Shown here one piece after another: positions 10,079 through 23,499 of a stretch of DNA of 64,000 nucleotides (position 1 is its first letter; each line of letters opens with the position of its first letter). The notes below the pieces were generated by a model, which saw nothing but the letters and a program-made list of their open reading frames with translations, was not told the origin of the DNA and made no database searches. The position numbers were made by a program, and so were the translations under genes. Origin of the DNA: Pachypanchax playfairii (lineage: Eukaryota; Chordata; Actinopteri; Cyprinodontiformes; Aplocheilidae); NCBI GenBank assembly GCA_006937955.1, contig SSNP01000120.1, positions 1,078,745 through 1,142,744 on the forward strand, in the 5' to 3' direction.

Positions 10079-12888
10079 TGCGCATTCGGTGAAATGGAGG
10101 GGTTACCTTTTCACAGCCTCAGATGTTTGTTGGTTTTCTCATTAGAACCTAGCATACATGCTTGAGGAAATATCTGCAAATTTACGAAAACTTCTGTAAG
10201 AAGATCTGTAATTTTTTATGGCTTTTTTCGTGGAAAAACATAATTGTGTTAAAAAATATATATATATAATGTATAAATGTGTTTCAGTGAAAGTGAAAAA
10301 AAAAAAGTTTTGTGGGCATATTTAGGGTTTAAACAATAAAAATAGGCTATAGATATTTTTTGATCACATCTAAAATTCAGTTTTTCACAGTCTGCTTGTG
10401 CTTTATGAATAAAACACCCACAAAATTTGGTAGTCAACAGACTAGCAAAAAAAATAATAATAATACAAAAAAACCCTCTATTTTTTATAATTAAATAATA
10501 ATTGATCTATGGTTGAATTTTTATAATCCTCTTTTGGTAAAGTAAGTTTGGTAAAAATAAACAATGACACATTTTCTTTTGTGTGTCCAAGGACACAAAT
10601 TCTCTTCAATCATCCATAGATTTCATAGAGCCTGTTAGCCTTTGGGTCTCACAATAAAATGTTATCAAAATCAACAATAAGTCCAATAACATGTTAAATT
10701 TCTTTTTCTCTCCATGTTCTCTGCCTTGAACTTCTCATTTATTCCACAACACTGTCAGAGCATGTAATCCACATTAAAAGGTCACTGAGTTACAGATATT
10801 TGCTCTATTAATTCTCTTCTTTAACTATTCCCGCTTCTCCTTCCTCCATCATAATCTTTCCATCACTCAGATGTTCTACAGGAAGGGAATTCTGCTTTAT
10901 TGTAGGACAAATGGTTTTTAGTTAGCAGTACAAGGGCATTTTCTCACTGAACTACACCTGCTGGAAAAATATAGTTAGAATTGTGAAGATTTGATACAAA
11001 ATGACATTTTCATGACACTATTATTTTACAAAACACTTAAATTTGTTCACCATTTATTCTCTTTATATTTTCAAATTTTTAAGGCCAAATATTCACTTTG
11101 TTCTGTCTCCAGTTTATTCATAACTTTGTTTCACTGGTTTTTAACTCCTCCTAAAGTTGTCTCACGTTTCTTTCTGACTAATAGAAACTAATTTGAGAAG
11201 CGTTTCAGACACTTGTAAAAATGTTTCTTAATTTTTTCAAACATGTTAAAGACTCTGGACACTCAAAAAAATGGCCCTGCGGCTCGTGTGAAAAGTCGAA
11301 ACGCATCTGTGAATGTTTCGGGACATTCGTGATTTCGGACCACTGTTATTGAATTTTCTTCACTTTTGTTGCTACCATTCACAGTCCAGTGAGATTCAAC
11401 TCTAAGAAACCTGCAAATGAATTTTCCCTAATCCAGTAAGGAAAATGTTAGGTCTAATTATCTTAAGACACTTTGATATGTCAACTGATTAAGAACCGGC
11501 AACAACCGAATAACATCCTCAGATACAACTGCCCTTTTCGCTAAGGACGGTGTTTGTCTTTGTTTTAAAAGTGAAAGAATCTCTCTTTTTTAACTTTAAA
11601 AAAAATGCCCCCAAGGTAGGGATTAAGAGTTAGATTTTTCCAGATCAGGGTTATATATAAATACAAACTTTATTAAAAGAAAAAGTGTGTATAAAGTGCT
11701 GGATCCAGGTGACTGAGGGCTGAGGTGAGGTGGTGAGCGGAAGGCATTTAACTGAGGATTAGATTGGCGAGACTGGAATTCCCCCCCACACTTATGAGAG
11801 ACTGATAATTAGACAGGCATAAACACTGCCTGAGCCTGAACACACACGTGCATAAAACACAAGGACACACAGAAACGAGAACAAGCTCAATCTGACGAGA
11901 GAGCATCATGACATACAGAACGTTCAACCACCGTATACGTATTATTGTTAGCTGTTGCTCATAATTCAGGAGGAACACATTAAAAAGGTGAAGAGTGCAA
12001 ACAACAAAGACTGACAAAAAAAGAATAAAATAATCCTCATCCTTCTCCAGATCATTGGAAGAAGGCGGAGCTTACTGAGGAAGACTTCTGTGTGTCTTAT
12101 AATTAGTTTACACAGATTTAGTCTGGGAATGATTCCAGATTTCATCTGGATCCCATCTTCAAATGGGATATAGTCCAAATCCCATCATTCCTTTTTTTGA
12201 TGTTTGTAACAAAAAGGAAAAAAAAAAAAAAAAAACTCACAACAAGAACATTTCTGCAACACGAAACTGTAACTGAAACTGCACCATATTGTTGTTTGCA
12301 TTTTCTTTTCCCATGTCTTGTATGATTATAAAACCTACACGGACTGTTACGAAACCGTTTCCTTTAAGGGCTTTTGCTCATTGAGTTCAATCAGACGGCT
12401 ACACCTCTGTTAGTCAGACAAAACATGAAAGTGGGTAAATAAAGCTGTCTTTTTAGTCACAGCGTTTTGTATTGTTGCTATCTCATGACTCCACAGGCGT
12501 GTGTTTTCTTGCCTGTATGTTGTCAAAGTGTTTGTGTGTTTATCCTCTTGTGCAGGGAAATGTTACCGCTTAAAAGCCGCTGCGTCAATTCAGCAGTCTC
12601 TTTCATCCCCGTTGGACGTCGACTGCTTTACTGTACTGACATACTGAGATCAGAGACTAAACCAAATGTTTTTACTTGTACTAAAATCCCTTTGAGTGTT
12701 TTTACACTCCATCAGCTCAATGTAAGAGGAGGACTCCCAAACTGATGAGTCTGGGCTCTCTAACCTGTTTACACACACATTCATGTGGTTGTGCTGCAGT
12801 GTAGAAATTCCATTAATATTCCTGGGAATTTTTCATTATTCTCACTGCAGACCAGTGTTGGGAACATTACTAATTAGTTATAGTTATG

Positions 12889-13531
12889 GTGCATTCACAC
12901 CGGCCCAACCATCAACTTCATAAGCGGCAAGTTTATATGTAAAGTCTATGGTGGACGGGCGTCAGACAGACGTCAACGGCTCTGCGGCGCTTTGTGAGCA
13001 TTATGAGCGGCTACTTTTCTAGCTGTTCTAGCTTTTCTAGCTTTTCAGGCGTTGACGCTTGAAAAGCTTGAAAAGCTCAAAGTTCAGCTAGCTGAACTTT
13101 TGACGTTGATAACGCTCTTGAAGCGGCATGTCAACAAATCAGAGCGTCTCATCGTAGTGACGTAAGACGTCACAGCACGTAGCCGGAAAGAAGCGGGATC
13201 AGCCAAAATGGAAGATAAATGAACCTCATCCAAACGTAGCTCCTGGAGTAAATGGTTAAACTCACACAAACGGCGCTGATGCACCTGACGTCGACATTGT
13301 CTAGATCTATGAAGTAAATAAATCCAAGCCACTGTCTCAATATGATCCGCCATAGCTCCAAACATCCCATAACAAAGGAAGCCCCGCCTTTGTGCTCTTT
13401 TTCGGTCAGGCTTTACGAGCTTTAACGCCTATGCGCTCTGACTGGCAGGCGTTATGAGCTTCAACTTCAAACGTCAAATTTGGAGCGTTATCAGCGTTGA
13501 CGTTGACAAAGTCGCCGGTGTGAACGCATCA
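12889..13531 (-). mobile_element. PIF/Harbinger-type element with transposase N-terminal remnant
   Basis: Imperfect terminal inverted repeats (left TGGTGCATTCACACCGG; right, as complement, TGATGCGTTCACACCGG) are flanked by TTA on both sides, the 3-bp duplication typical of PIF/Harbinger. On the minus strand, 13084-13365, the frame contains VAWIYLLHRS and QRRLCEFNHLLQELRLDE, resembling the N-terminal region of fish Harbinger transposases. The DDE nuclease core is absent, so this is a non-autonomous deletion derivative. It seems to lie within an older element with the hAT-like start AGTGTTGGGAACATTAC near 12850. Confidence 0.75.
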
Positions 13532-13804
13532 TTACTCACTACCTGTTCCAAAAGTAATCATGTTAGTAACTGAATTACTCTACATAAAAGTAGCTAGTGG
13601 CAATACATAAACGAATTTTGATTTTTTTAAGGTTTCACAAGTCAGTGGAAATGAGTAAAGCAGATAAGTAATTGTAAATAATTTTCTATATTTATTGCAA
13701 ATAAACAGACAGCCAAAGAAGTAGTGTTTATATCTCCACCTTGAAAAAACAACTTTCCTTCGGACGGCTCCAAACTCGCCATTTCTGCTGCTTAGCCAAA
13801 TCTG

Positions 13805-14016
13805 TTAAAGAGGCCATTTCATACACATTTAATGTTTTTGTGGTTATTTCTTAAGTATTAACCAGTAATATGAAACATTTTATATCTAAAAAACGTAAGA
13901 ACCCACAAAAAAGTCTGTTTCCTGACTTTTTTTAGATATAAAATGTTTCATATTACAGGTTAATACTTAAGAAATAACCACAAAGTCCTGAAATTTGTGT
14001 GAAATGGCCTCTTTAA
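13805..14016. mobile_element. Fold-back copy of the AGAGGCC-TTAA MITE (two left ends head to head)
   Basis: The left ~95 bp of the MITE (13805-13905) is followed after a short spacer by the same segment in reverse (about 13925-14016). Both outer ends are TTAA. Neither half contains the MITE interior or right end. The result is a long hairpin-forming inverted repeat of about 212 bp. Confidence 0.85.
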
Positions 14017-14189
14017 AAAAATTGCATCCACATGATTCTAACAAAAACACTGACATACCACGTCCACATCAATGACATAAGCTTTGCTAAAAACTCATAC
14101 AAAACAGCTTCTTCTTCAAAAAATATATATCATTCAAAATAATATTTCTTTATAGTCAATAATGTTTTTAATACATGTGCGGTATTTAA

Positions 14190-14420
14190 AATTAAGATGA
14201 AGTCAAACTGCCTAAGAAAATATGACAGAAATAGATCTTTTGCGTTTGAGGTTTCTGGGAAACGATGCTCAAAACAGGCTGCAATGTCATTGTTTCGGAA
14301 ATTTTCTTTTGGTTCAGTCCACATGGAGATACCAAAAACAACGTTTTTTTTCACAAAGTTTCCAAATTTGAAACTGGAAAAGTGCAGACACAGCAGAAAA
14401 TTAACATTTTACAGTAACTG
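14190..14420. repeat. Dispersed repeat related to 15500-15800
   Basis: Shares ordered blocks with 15500-15800: CAGGCTGC, TGTTTC.GAAAT.TTCTTT, CACA.GGA.A and a T-rich run before the end. The similarity is imperfect, so the family call is tentative. No known family was recognised. Confidence 0.35.
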
Positions 14421-15499
14421 AAATAGTGTAGATGGGACTTGATTTTTGAACATTTTCCTGCCCTAAACTCTTTTTTTGTGTCAGTATAATGCTGTTATGG
14501 TGACCTGAACCAAAATATAAAGTTACTTAAATTAGTGTTCTGAGATCACAAGGGTACAGTTAATAAAATACAGATTTATAAGCTCAAGTCCCTTCAAAAA
14601 TGTTTTTTTTCCCTTTTTTTGGTGTTAATATTTAGCACAATTCAAACCTAAAACACAACTGTGATGCTGTCTATTTTTCAAAATAAAACCCTCCTAATTT
14701 GGGACGAAAGCAGAAGGGCTTGAAGAGACATCATGTCCCAGCCTGGCCCTACCCAGCCCAACCTGCTCAGGTTCAGACATGCTCTGTCTTCTCTGCTCCA
14801 TGCTCCACATACATCACACGCTGTTTGGCACGGCGTGTTGTAGCTACGGGCAACAAGAAATTAAAGATGGGAGCAGCAGCAGCTTGCCAGCAGAATACCT
14901 GAGTATGTGTAGCCTGAGGAAAGACTGAGAGGTGTCAAGCAAGAGTGAATGAGGGGAAAAGAAAATGCCAAAGGATTAGATGACAGAAAAGATAAACTGA
15001 ACAATAAGTCTGAAATGAAAGAAAAAAAAGCGTAGAAATCAGCTTCATTCATTAAATAGACTAAATCTGAACCAGTTTTATTGTTGTTAGAATATATCTG
15101 TGCAATACATCAAGAATATTTAGGTTTATGGAAACAGCAACAACATTGCCAATCTGCTTTAAACCCATAATCCAAAAAAGCAAAACAAAGACAATAATTA
15201 ACAAGAAAAGCGGAAGAGAATCAAGAAACTAGATGCAGCTTTAAGGATGTTGTTCACAGTGACTGAGATATTGTAAAATCTCCATAATGTGACAACTATA
15301 CCTGCACAGTGATGCAGAACTAAAGCCCATAAGAAGAGCAAGTTTGTTTTAGCACAATTTTATCTGTGGCACATCACTGAAAGGATTTTTTGTGATGGTC
15401 ATTGGAGAGTAGAGTTAAAAGGATTTTGATTTTAATTAAAATGTAAAATGAACAACTTGTCCTTAAAAGTGCAGCAAGCAGACCCCTTCAATGCCACTA

Positions 15500-15830
15500 G
15501 ACGGTGATGAATCTCCCAAAACCCCCAATTTTCTTACATATTGTTGGCAAAATATTTTTGGTTATTACATTTTTCAGCAAAGAATCAAAGTTTAATGGTT
15601 ACAGAATAAAAAGCAGCTTCTTTGTTCTGATTGTTTTCAGGGCACAAAATAACACACAACAGGCTGCTGTTGTTGTTTCCGAAATATTCTTTCACATCCA
15701 CACGGAAACAAAAAAAATTGTTTTTAAAATACCAATTTTCAAAAGTGTGTTTTTTTTTATCCATGTTATGTCTAGGAGTGTGGGCGGGGCCTGAAACTGG
15801 CATTGGAAGCAGGAAGTAATTTACATTACA
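15500..15830. repeat. Dispersed repeat related to 14190-14420
   Basis: Second copy of the repeat at 14190-14420, with AACAGGCTGCTGTTG, TTTCCGAAATATTC and TCCACACGGAAAC. It ends in a GTGTGGGCGGGGCC block. Open frames here are not gene-like. Confidence 0.35.
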
Positions 15831-17228
15831 GACTATTTTTGACTTTTTAAAGCAGCAAAATAATCTATTTGACTATATTTATAATTGAAAAACATTGCCA
15901 ATAAGTAGAATGAAATAAAATGTGAAATACATTAAAATACACTGATTGTGAGCAGAATCGCTGAGTCAACAAAGATTCACAACACTAGCTCATAACATTA
16001 GCATGTCCTATGGTAAACAGCAAAAAATTAAAATCAAAAATCCTGTTAAATAATTGAACCTTGTTGACCTTTCAATAACCTTGATATAATAATGGTCTGG
16101 CATTTAGACCTCTGTGTAAACCTTCGAGCCAAAAGCAAACAGCTTTATAACCCGAGCGTGTAAATTTGCAAACTGGAGGTGTATCGCTGTTTGGATTACC
16201 AGCAGCTTAGCTGTAATATTTACCCTGGAGCCTCTGCTGTAGACAAAACACGATACACAATCTGTGAGACTGTGATGGAACAGAGCAGAAGACGTGACTG
16301 CAACTCTCTGATGCCCACCTTTACCTGCCCCATGCACCTCCTTCGAATCTGTAATTGTAAATGTGCTTTCATTTATACTCTTTTTACAATATTTTGTGAG
16401 TTTAAGTCATTTTTATTCATTTTAACTAGATAACTGTCTCTGTCATGTTTTAGACAGTGATTGTTATAGCAGCTATAAAGTTTGTAAGAGAATATCATTC
16501 CATGTCAGTGAAATAAAAATCCCTTTAAGGGCATCTGAAGCCAATTTAGAACTGAAATACTAAATAAATTAAAGAAAAATTATAGTTATTTTATCAAACT
16601 GAGAGGTTGACTTTTGATCTGCCGACCTGTATGTTTAGACTGAAGGTAGAAGCAGGCGTAGAAAACATGAAGGAACAAAGCTAAATGATGAAAAGCTGAA
16701 AAACATTAGCTAGTTTTGGACATATTAAAGGGATATCTCAGTTTTTTATTCGTGAATACTACAAGTCTCTGCATAGACTCCGTTTGGAGAAAGTTTGATT
16801 CTGGCTGGACTAACAAGATTATAATCCAAGCTAAATCACGAACAAAATCAATAACTATCATCTTTAAAATAGTAAATTTTAAACATTTCAAAGCCTTTCA
16901 TGTAAAAACATGCTCCAGTTAGCTACTGCTGCTATTAGCATTTCTGAAACATAAAAAACAATACAATGTGTTCTGATGACGCAATGTAAAATTAAAAGGC
17001 ATGTAAACATTTACAGAAAGTGCTTGTATGAATCTCTATGTAGTATCTGAGACTGGAGAAGGTTGAAGATGGTGTTAGCCCCACCCAGACTAGCTGTTAG
17101 CTTAATTATCAGTTCAGACAAATTCAGTATGTCTCCAAACTGAGTATGTAAAAAGCTTAGAGTATTTCTAAGTTGTTTTTTTTTATATTTCAAACATTTA
17201 CCTTTTTTTTTTACATTAATTTTTATCA

Positions 17229-18690
17229 TTACAATTCTTGGTTGAAAGGGAGGTATGCAGAAGTAAAAAAAAAATAATTAAGACCATACCCCCTTTGCAT
17301 ATTAAAGTTTAAAGAAAATGTATTAATTTTAAAAACAGAAAGGAAAAAAAAACAAATAAAACAAAATGATGCAACAAATGAAGATCCAACCACAAAACAA
17401 AACAACCAAAACACCAATAAACAAATATCCAATCTATACCACCTCAGTGGGATTTACTCAACACCTTCCTGACATTTGGTGCTCTTCTTTTTTATAATGA
17501 TGTAAGATTTGTTCTTTATACTGTCTTTTAAACTGGCTGATGGATTTACTTTGTTTTATTTCTTCAGTAAGACTATTCCATAATTTAGCTCCTGACCTTC
17601 AGATGCACATGTTCTTCAGCGTAGTCCTATTCTGGATTTTCAAATTTAATTCACCTCTAAAGTTATATCCTCCTTCCCTCTCAATAAACTTTTTTATTAC
17701 TTTCTTTGGAAGTAGATTATTTCTCGCTTTATATATTACTTGAACAGTTTTTAATTGAACCAGATCTGTAAATTTCAAGATACCTGTTTTGATGAACAGT
17801 TCATTTGTATGATCTCTGTATCCTATTTGATTAATTAATCTGCATACTGTTAATTGTTTGTAAGTTGCTTTTGTAGGTATTTCTCCAAACTTCTGAACAG
17901 TAACTCAGATAAGGTTGCAGCAGTATATTGTACAAAGTGAGAAGGGTTTTTTGGTTAAGTATATGTCTTGTTTTTCCTAAAATTGCATGGCTTTGTGCCA
18001 ACTTCCCACAAATATACTTAATTTGTGGTTTCCAGCTTAAATTATCATCCAGGATTATACCAAGAAATTTGATTTCATGTACTCTCTCAATGTTTACCTT
18101 ATCTATACTTATGCTTATTTGATGAGGTCAAACCATTTTTTTATTTTGAGAATTTCTTTTTTGATTTCCTGCTCAGCCTGTTGTGGATCATCCCCAGAAC
18201 CAAAAACATTTGTATAATCTGCAAATTAAACAAATTTAAGTACATTAGATGTTCTACAGATATCATTTATATACATGATGAACATTTTTGGACCTAAAAC
18301 TGACCCCTGAGGTACTCCACATGATATATTCAAAAAACTTGATTTATATTGATTTAATTGTGTATATTGTTGCCTGTTTGTGATAAAACTGTTCAACCAG
18401 TGCGGAACAACCCCTCTGAAACCGTATTTCTCCAATTTACTGAGCAGAATATTATGGTTAACAGTGTCAAATGCTCTCTTTAAGTCCAAAAAGATGCCTA
18501 TTGTAAATTTTTTATGATCCATAGACTCAGTAATTTCTTCTACCAGGTCCATCAGTGCTAATGCCATTGATCTGTTTTTTCCAAAAAGTAAGTGTTGCTT
18601 CAGAAACTGAATGTGGTTAGAAGTGATATACCTTAGAGTTCTGATAGTTTAAGTAGAATCTCTGGCACTTGGCCTGTCACCCCTGTAAAC
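17229..18690 (-). pseudogene. LINE reverse transcriptase remnant
   Basis: Reading leftwards from about 18690, this is the polymerase and C-terminal part of a non-LTR retrotransposon (L2/jockey-type group). Core blocks include MALALMDLVEEIT, FLDLKRAFDTVNHN and CGVPQGSVLGP. At about 18225 a TAA stop interrupts, and the catalytic F-x-D-D box follows as FADY, so the second aspartate is lost. The frame then continues, recognisable but with stops: an FLGIILDDNLSWKPQI-like segment and a LWNSL-type end near 17560. An AT-rich 3' tail reaches about 17229. The 5' endonuclease part is missing. It is a dead copy in sense with col4a5. Confidence 0.8.
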
Positions 18691-18933
18691 AAATTAAACA
18701 ATTTAGCATGAACTCAAGTGAAAAGCTGATTTTAAATGGCTTTGTATGTAGGAGCTACTCGTGCTGCTCAGTTGCAGTTTAATCTACATCCTTTGACCTA
18801 AACAAGCTCTTACAAGCATTTACATTTACCATTTAAACTCTGTTTCTCTTCGTAACACCAATCACATCTGACCCTAAAATAAACAAGTGTCCCAGACCTT
18901 TTTTCTTTTGTTGGAATTAAAAATGTGAATTAT

Positions 18934-19398
18934 TTAAAGAGGCCATTTCACACACATTTCATGACTTTCTGGTTATTTCTTCAGTATTAACCTGTAATAA
19001 GAAACATTTTATATCTAAAAAATATTAGGAAACACTGATTAACAGACCTTTCACTCTATCTGCGTGAAGATTAATTCGGCTTTAGCTCCAACTCATTAAT
19101 ATTCATTATGAGAATTTGCTGGACTCTGATTGGCTAACAAACTAGCCTATGAGAGCAAGGTATACTGTTTGCTGCCCAGCTACGCATGGCAACAGCACAC
19201 CAAGTATCTTCCTGTTTGATACGTGTTTATGCTAACAGCTTTTAGCTAGCAGCATGCTAGGCGGGGTTTCAACTGCAACAGGCTTTTCAAACTCAGGAGA
19301 ACTTGGGTTTTATCGCCCTTTGCATTATTTGAGAGATAAATACTGAAAGAGAAGTTGTTGACCTAGAAAAACTGTTTTTAATGGAAGAGCCTCTTTAA
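18934..19398 (+). mobile_element. AGAGGCC-TTAA MITE, copy 4
   Basis: TTAA (18934-18937) is followed by AGAGGCCATTTCACAC. The copy ends AAGAGCCTCTTTAA. About 100 bp near the right end is deleted, including the TATGAAGGTAAG block. Confidence 0.88.
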
Positions 19399-19419
19399 AA
19401 ATAATAATAAAAAAAAAAT

Positions 19420-19540
19420 ATATCTCAATCCATCCATCCTATTTGGTTCTCGGGGGTTTGTGTCTATTTCCGGTGGTCATTTGGTGGGGGTGTACACCCT
19501 GGACAAGTCTCTAGTCCATCACAGGTCAACTTTAAAATAC
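19420..19540. repeat. Short piece of a common fish interspersed repeat
   Basis: ATCCATCCATCC start followed by GGGTGTACACCCTGGACAAG and CTAGTCCATCACAGG, a block I recognise as widespread in teleost genomes. Only a truncated piece is present. Confidence 0.4.
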
Positions 19541-20470
19541 CCAACAAAAGATTTTTCAGCTTAATGATGATCCTTCTCGCTCAATCTTTCTGAAAACTTA
19601 AATTATTAATAAGACAAATCTTTGACACTGACTACGTACTGGCACACTTCAAACCGTTGTACAGACTATGACGACTATTAACAGTGCCAGTGTCTTTAAA
19701 CTTTTTTTATGGTCTTTGATTCACCTTGCTTTTTATTACTGTTTTACTACAAAAAACTAATTGACTAGTTTAAAGCATTAAACTTTTTTTTCATCTACAG
19801 TTGTCTGTTTCACCATTTATACAGCTTTTAAAAAAAATGTATCTGCTTCTGGTCCAAGTTTTGTATTTTTCTCCTCTTCTCCTCTCTCCCTAATCTTTGC
19901 CTCCCTCAATGCTTTGACAGATATCTAACATCTGTCTGATATCCTTGGTTGTTTTGACCAGAGGAGGCGGGAAGGGGGGTTCTGTTTGTCCGGAGAAGAC
20001 GAGGAATTCCATTCACTCAGTGTTGACACAAACATACAGTAACAATCATACTGACAAGGGAAAAAAAAATCCCACCCTTCATTCTTGCTGAATTACACCA
20101 CGTGCTGGTGAGAATGATTGTGAAAACACAACCACCTTCCACGTGAGCACACACACGAACAAATAATACACAAGAAGGCAACGCTGAAAGTTTTTTAAAC
20201 TGCAAGAGAGACTAAACGAAACAAACAAATAAGTTTAAATTTTTTGGAATGTAGAAATACATGGGATTGATTTTAGTTCAGTTACATATTATGAACAGTG
20301 ATGTGTGTAATTCCTGTTTTCCATCTGAGCAATCAGAAGATAGGACATGAGGGAGACTTTTTGGAGAATAATAAACTTAATAATAATAAGGATGCAGTGA
20401 TACTGATACTGTATTGGGTATTGGCAGATACCATTCTAATGTATTTGTATCAGTATCAGTTAACCGATAC

Positions 20471-20955
20471 TAGTGGTGCAACGGATCAAAAAACTCACGG
20501 TTTGGATTGGATCACAGTTTTAATCATGGATCGGATCACTTTTCGGAGAAAGAAAAGCAAATGAAAATACATACCTTTTTTAATCCCTTGTTTTGCACAA
20601 AAGAGTATGGCCTCATGTCTGCAGCTATAAACGCACCAATGGTGTTTGTTATTGCTTTAGCTCAGTCGGATTGTGTCGCTAAAGGCTGTTTAAATACTGC
20701 AGTGATTATTGGATGGGAAGCCAAAATGCTCCCCATACACGCGACTTGAATGATGCAGGTGGTTTTTCGAGCTTCTCTCCTCCTCCGCTAGCCATGACTA
20801 CTGCTGTGCTTTTCGCTTTTGGATTGAACAGGTGGTGCATCGGTCCTCCACATGAACACAACTCTTTATTTACTTTCATCGACCAATCCGCGGATCATGT
20901 GCGTGCCAAACCGTAGGGAGAGATACGTGCGGATCACAGCTCATTTGTACCCCTA
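20471..20955. mobile_element. Nested hAT-type element, 485 bp
   Basis: Left end TAGTGGTGCAACGG, right end TTGTACCCCTA (inverted match TAGKGGTRCAA). Flanks ACCGATAC and ACCGATAA form an 8-bp target duplication with one change, lying inside the older element 20391-21808. Interior repeats ATCGGATCA-type motifs. No transposase. Confidence 0.75.
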
Positions 20956-21462
20956 ACCGATAACATTAAATGAGAATTAAAGAGCAACTCACCCCCCTCT
21001 ATATTATCTTCGTGCTTACAGCCGCTGATTCAAAAATGTAAGTAGTCATCACTTAGGACCCTGGAGAGGTGGCGGGCTGGGCTGTGATTGACATGTCGCA
21101 CTTCTAGCTTTTGTAGCCAGAGTTGTAAAGCTACATTTAGATTAGCTCCAGTGTGACTCTGCCGTGTTGCAGAAAGGTAATTTGAGCATGATGAGAACAT
21201 AACATGCACAAATCATATCCACACAATCACTAAAGTAAAATTGAAGTCTCTGCCGGGATTTCATTATTCTTTTACTGATACAGTGGTCGACGGTTATATG
21301 CACAACGCTTATACCCACAACATGCTTATATGCACAAAACATTTGGAGGTATCATACATGCATCTCACTGAATATCGCTGTTTCTCACTAGTTGCATGAC
21401 TGTGCACCTCCGCTGGCGTTCCCCCACACACTCGCTGCTCCAGCGTTTACGCATGCGTGTCT

Positions 21463-21497
21463 GGCACGTCTGCCTGAAGCTGTCAGGCAGACGTGCC
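21463..21497. repeat. Perfect 15-bp inverted repeat with 5-nt loop
   Basis: GGCACGTCTGCCTGA at 21463-21477 and its exact complement at 21483-21497 flank the loop AGCTG. No T-run follows. It lies within old transposon sequence, so it may be a relic of a terminal repeat junction. Confidence 0.85.
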
Positions 21498-23499
21498 GAC
21501 TTCTTCAGTGTGAAATAGTGTCAAATGTAACATTCGTTCTAGTTTTTATTGCCCGATCATGAGTTCTTAATATCTGATATAGAAAACCATCCTGTTCTGT
21601 TACTAACTGTAACTTAATCTGTGTTGCTACTGTCGCATCCATGAACGCGTATCTGGCGCATCTGTTACCAGTGTTATATACTGGATCCACTCTACGAGAG
21701 AGAGTTGTTCTTTAAAATGTGGAAATTCTGCAATAATTTCACAGAAAATGTTTAGATCCAAGTATTGGTATCGTATCGGTTTGAAAAAAGTGGTATCGTT
21801 GCATCCCTCCTTAATAATAAAAACATTCATTCTACCTTGAGAAGAATACCGTATTATCTTTATATAACTCTGTGGAAGATGAAGATAAAGTCAGAAAGAC
21901 ACCGTGGATCAGCTGGATTTACTTTTGATCCTGCTGCTGTGTCACTCAGCACTGTAAAAAACATTCAGCCGCACACACAGAGATACATGCTGAACATTAT
22001 TATCCTGCCACTGCATGCTGAAGGCTTAGCTGCATACCAGGAGGCACGCTGACCTGGACTACCTGAGGGATCCCAACACCAACGTCTGCACTTTGAGCAA
22101 CGTGCTAAACTCAAATATCTGAGCTAAGATCCTACATCCTATTGATAACACATCCAGGAAAACACACACTGTAACTCAGCTTTATATACAGTCCAAACAG
22201 CAACCTCTGTATTTAGATCAACAACAAAAGAGATTTTTTTCTTGAGTTTCAGCTACAGTTATGCACATTTTCGCCACTGATGGACAAATAAAGGGTTCTT
22301 CAGTTCTATACTATTAATTTTCTGATGCTTTATGACTGTTTATTTTTTCTTAGTCTGCTGCCCCCATGTGGTAGATTTTAAGAAGCCAGAACTACAAAAC
22401 AACATCACACAGCCTCTCCATCTGGTATAGAGCAACAAGTTCTCAGCCACGCGAGGTCTTTGACGGGGTAACATCAACATCATCCTGTAACACACAACTA
22501 GATTCAACTTTCAGGTTCTATCCTCCATGTTCGATATGACTCCCCGTGGACAAGAAATGTATAAACTAATGTGATCCTGGAATTATTAAAAAAACTCACG
22601 TCTGTGTGACTGCGAGGGCTTCATCAGAGGGGTAATGAAAGAAACAGGCGCTCATACTTCTGTATTACGAATCACAGTGATGGAAAAACTGAGGAAGATG
22701 AAAACAGAAAGAGGAGGAAGAAGAGAGAAGCAGATGGAGATCTTAGCCACCTTATTTTGGCTTTTACGCTTGCATTAAAAACTCAGAAGACAAAACAAGT
22801 TTCGGAGCTTTTCTATATAGTAAAGAACATTCAATTGTGCACGGCGAGTTATCTCTCCTCGTCATCAGTCTGAGTTCAGGCGAGATGAACTCGATTCTGA
22901 TGGTGAGAGAGAGAGCATGAACAGTTCCCCCTCACCCCCCCCATGTTAGCTTAAAGGTGTACAGATGCAGGCATCTGGTTGTCAACTATTATGTCATTAG
23001 TTCTGTTTGATATGAAAAAAGATGAATATCATATATATATACAGTTCCTTGTTGTGTATTATTGGCAAAATATTCAGGTTTTTGAAAGAAAATAGCAGAT
23101 AGATTGTGGTGTCAGAGAAGCAAAGTTGCTGATTTGGTTCAGGATGTATTGTTTGTTTCAGATGTAGCAACTCATTAGTTTTTCTTTCTTTTCTACAATT
23201 TCTCACTGTGTGGTTTGAGTCACCTTCTCATACAAAGGGACTGGCATATACACTGCAGCTAAACATTATTATTAAGCTAGTCATTTGTAGTTCTTTCCAT
23301 TCCATCTTCAGACTTTCTGTGGCTCATTTTATTTTTACCGGTAATAATGACACGCCCACATATCAATTAAATACAAATTAACAATACAAAAGAAAAGGAA
23401 ACAATAACATATTTGGCTCCTACACATTGATTATAGACTCCTCATCACAATTTTTAAAAATAAGCGATATATATATGTGTATAACGTCGGCAATTAACA

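Larger units (their letters stand above)
20391..21808. mobile_element. Composite hAT-type element containing a nested hAT
   Basis: Ends GGATGCAGTGATAC (left) and GTATCGTTGCATCC (right) are near-perfect inverted repeats. Both are flanked by TTAATAATAA-like sequence (about 20378-20388 and 21810-21820). Interior 20964-21770 probably holds further old insertions, for example CAGTGGTCGACGGTTATATG at about 21281. It also contains a perfect palindrome at 21463-21497. Confidence 0.6.

Noticed and set aside
18226..18567. Possible functional reverse transcriptase gene
   Set aside because: It is part of a LINE with a stop, a lost catalytic aspartate and no 5' half.
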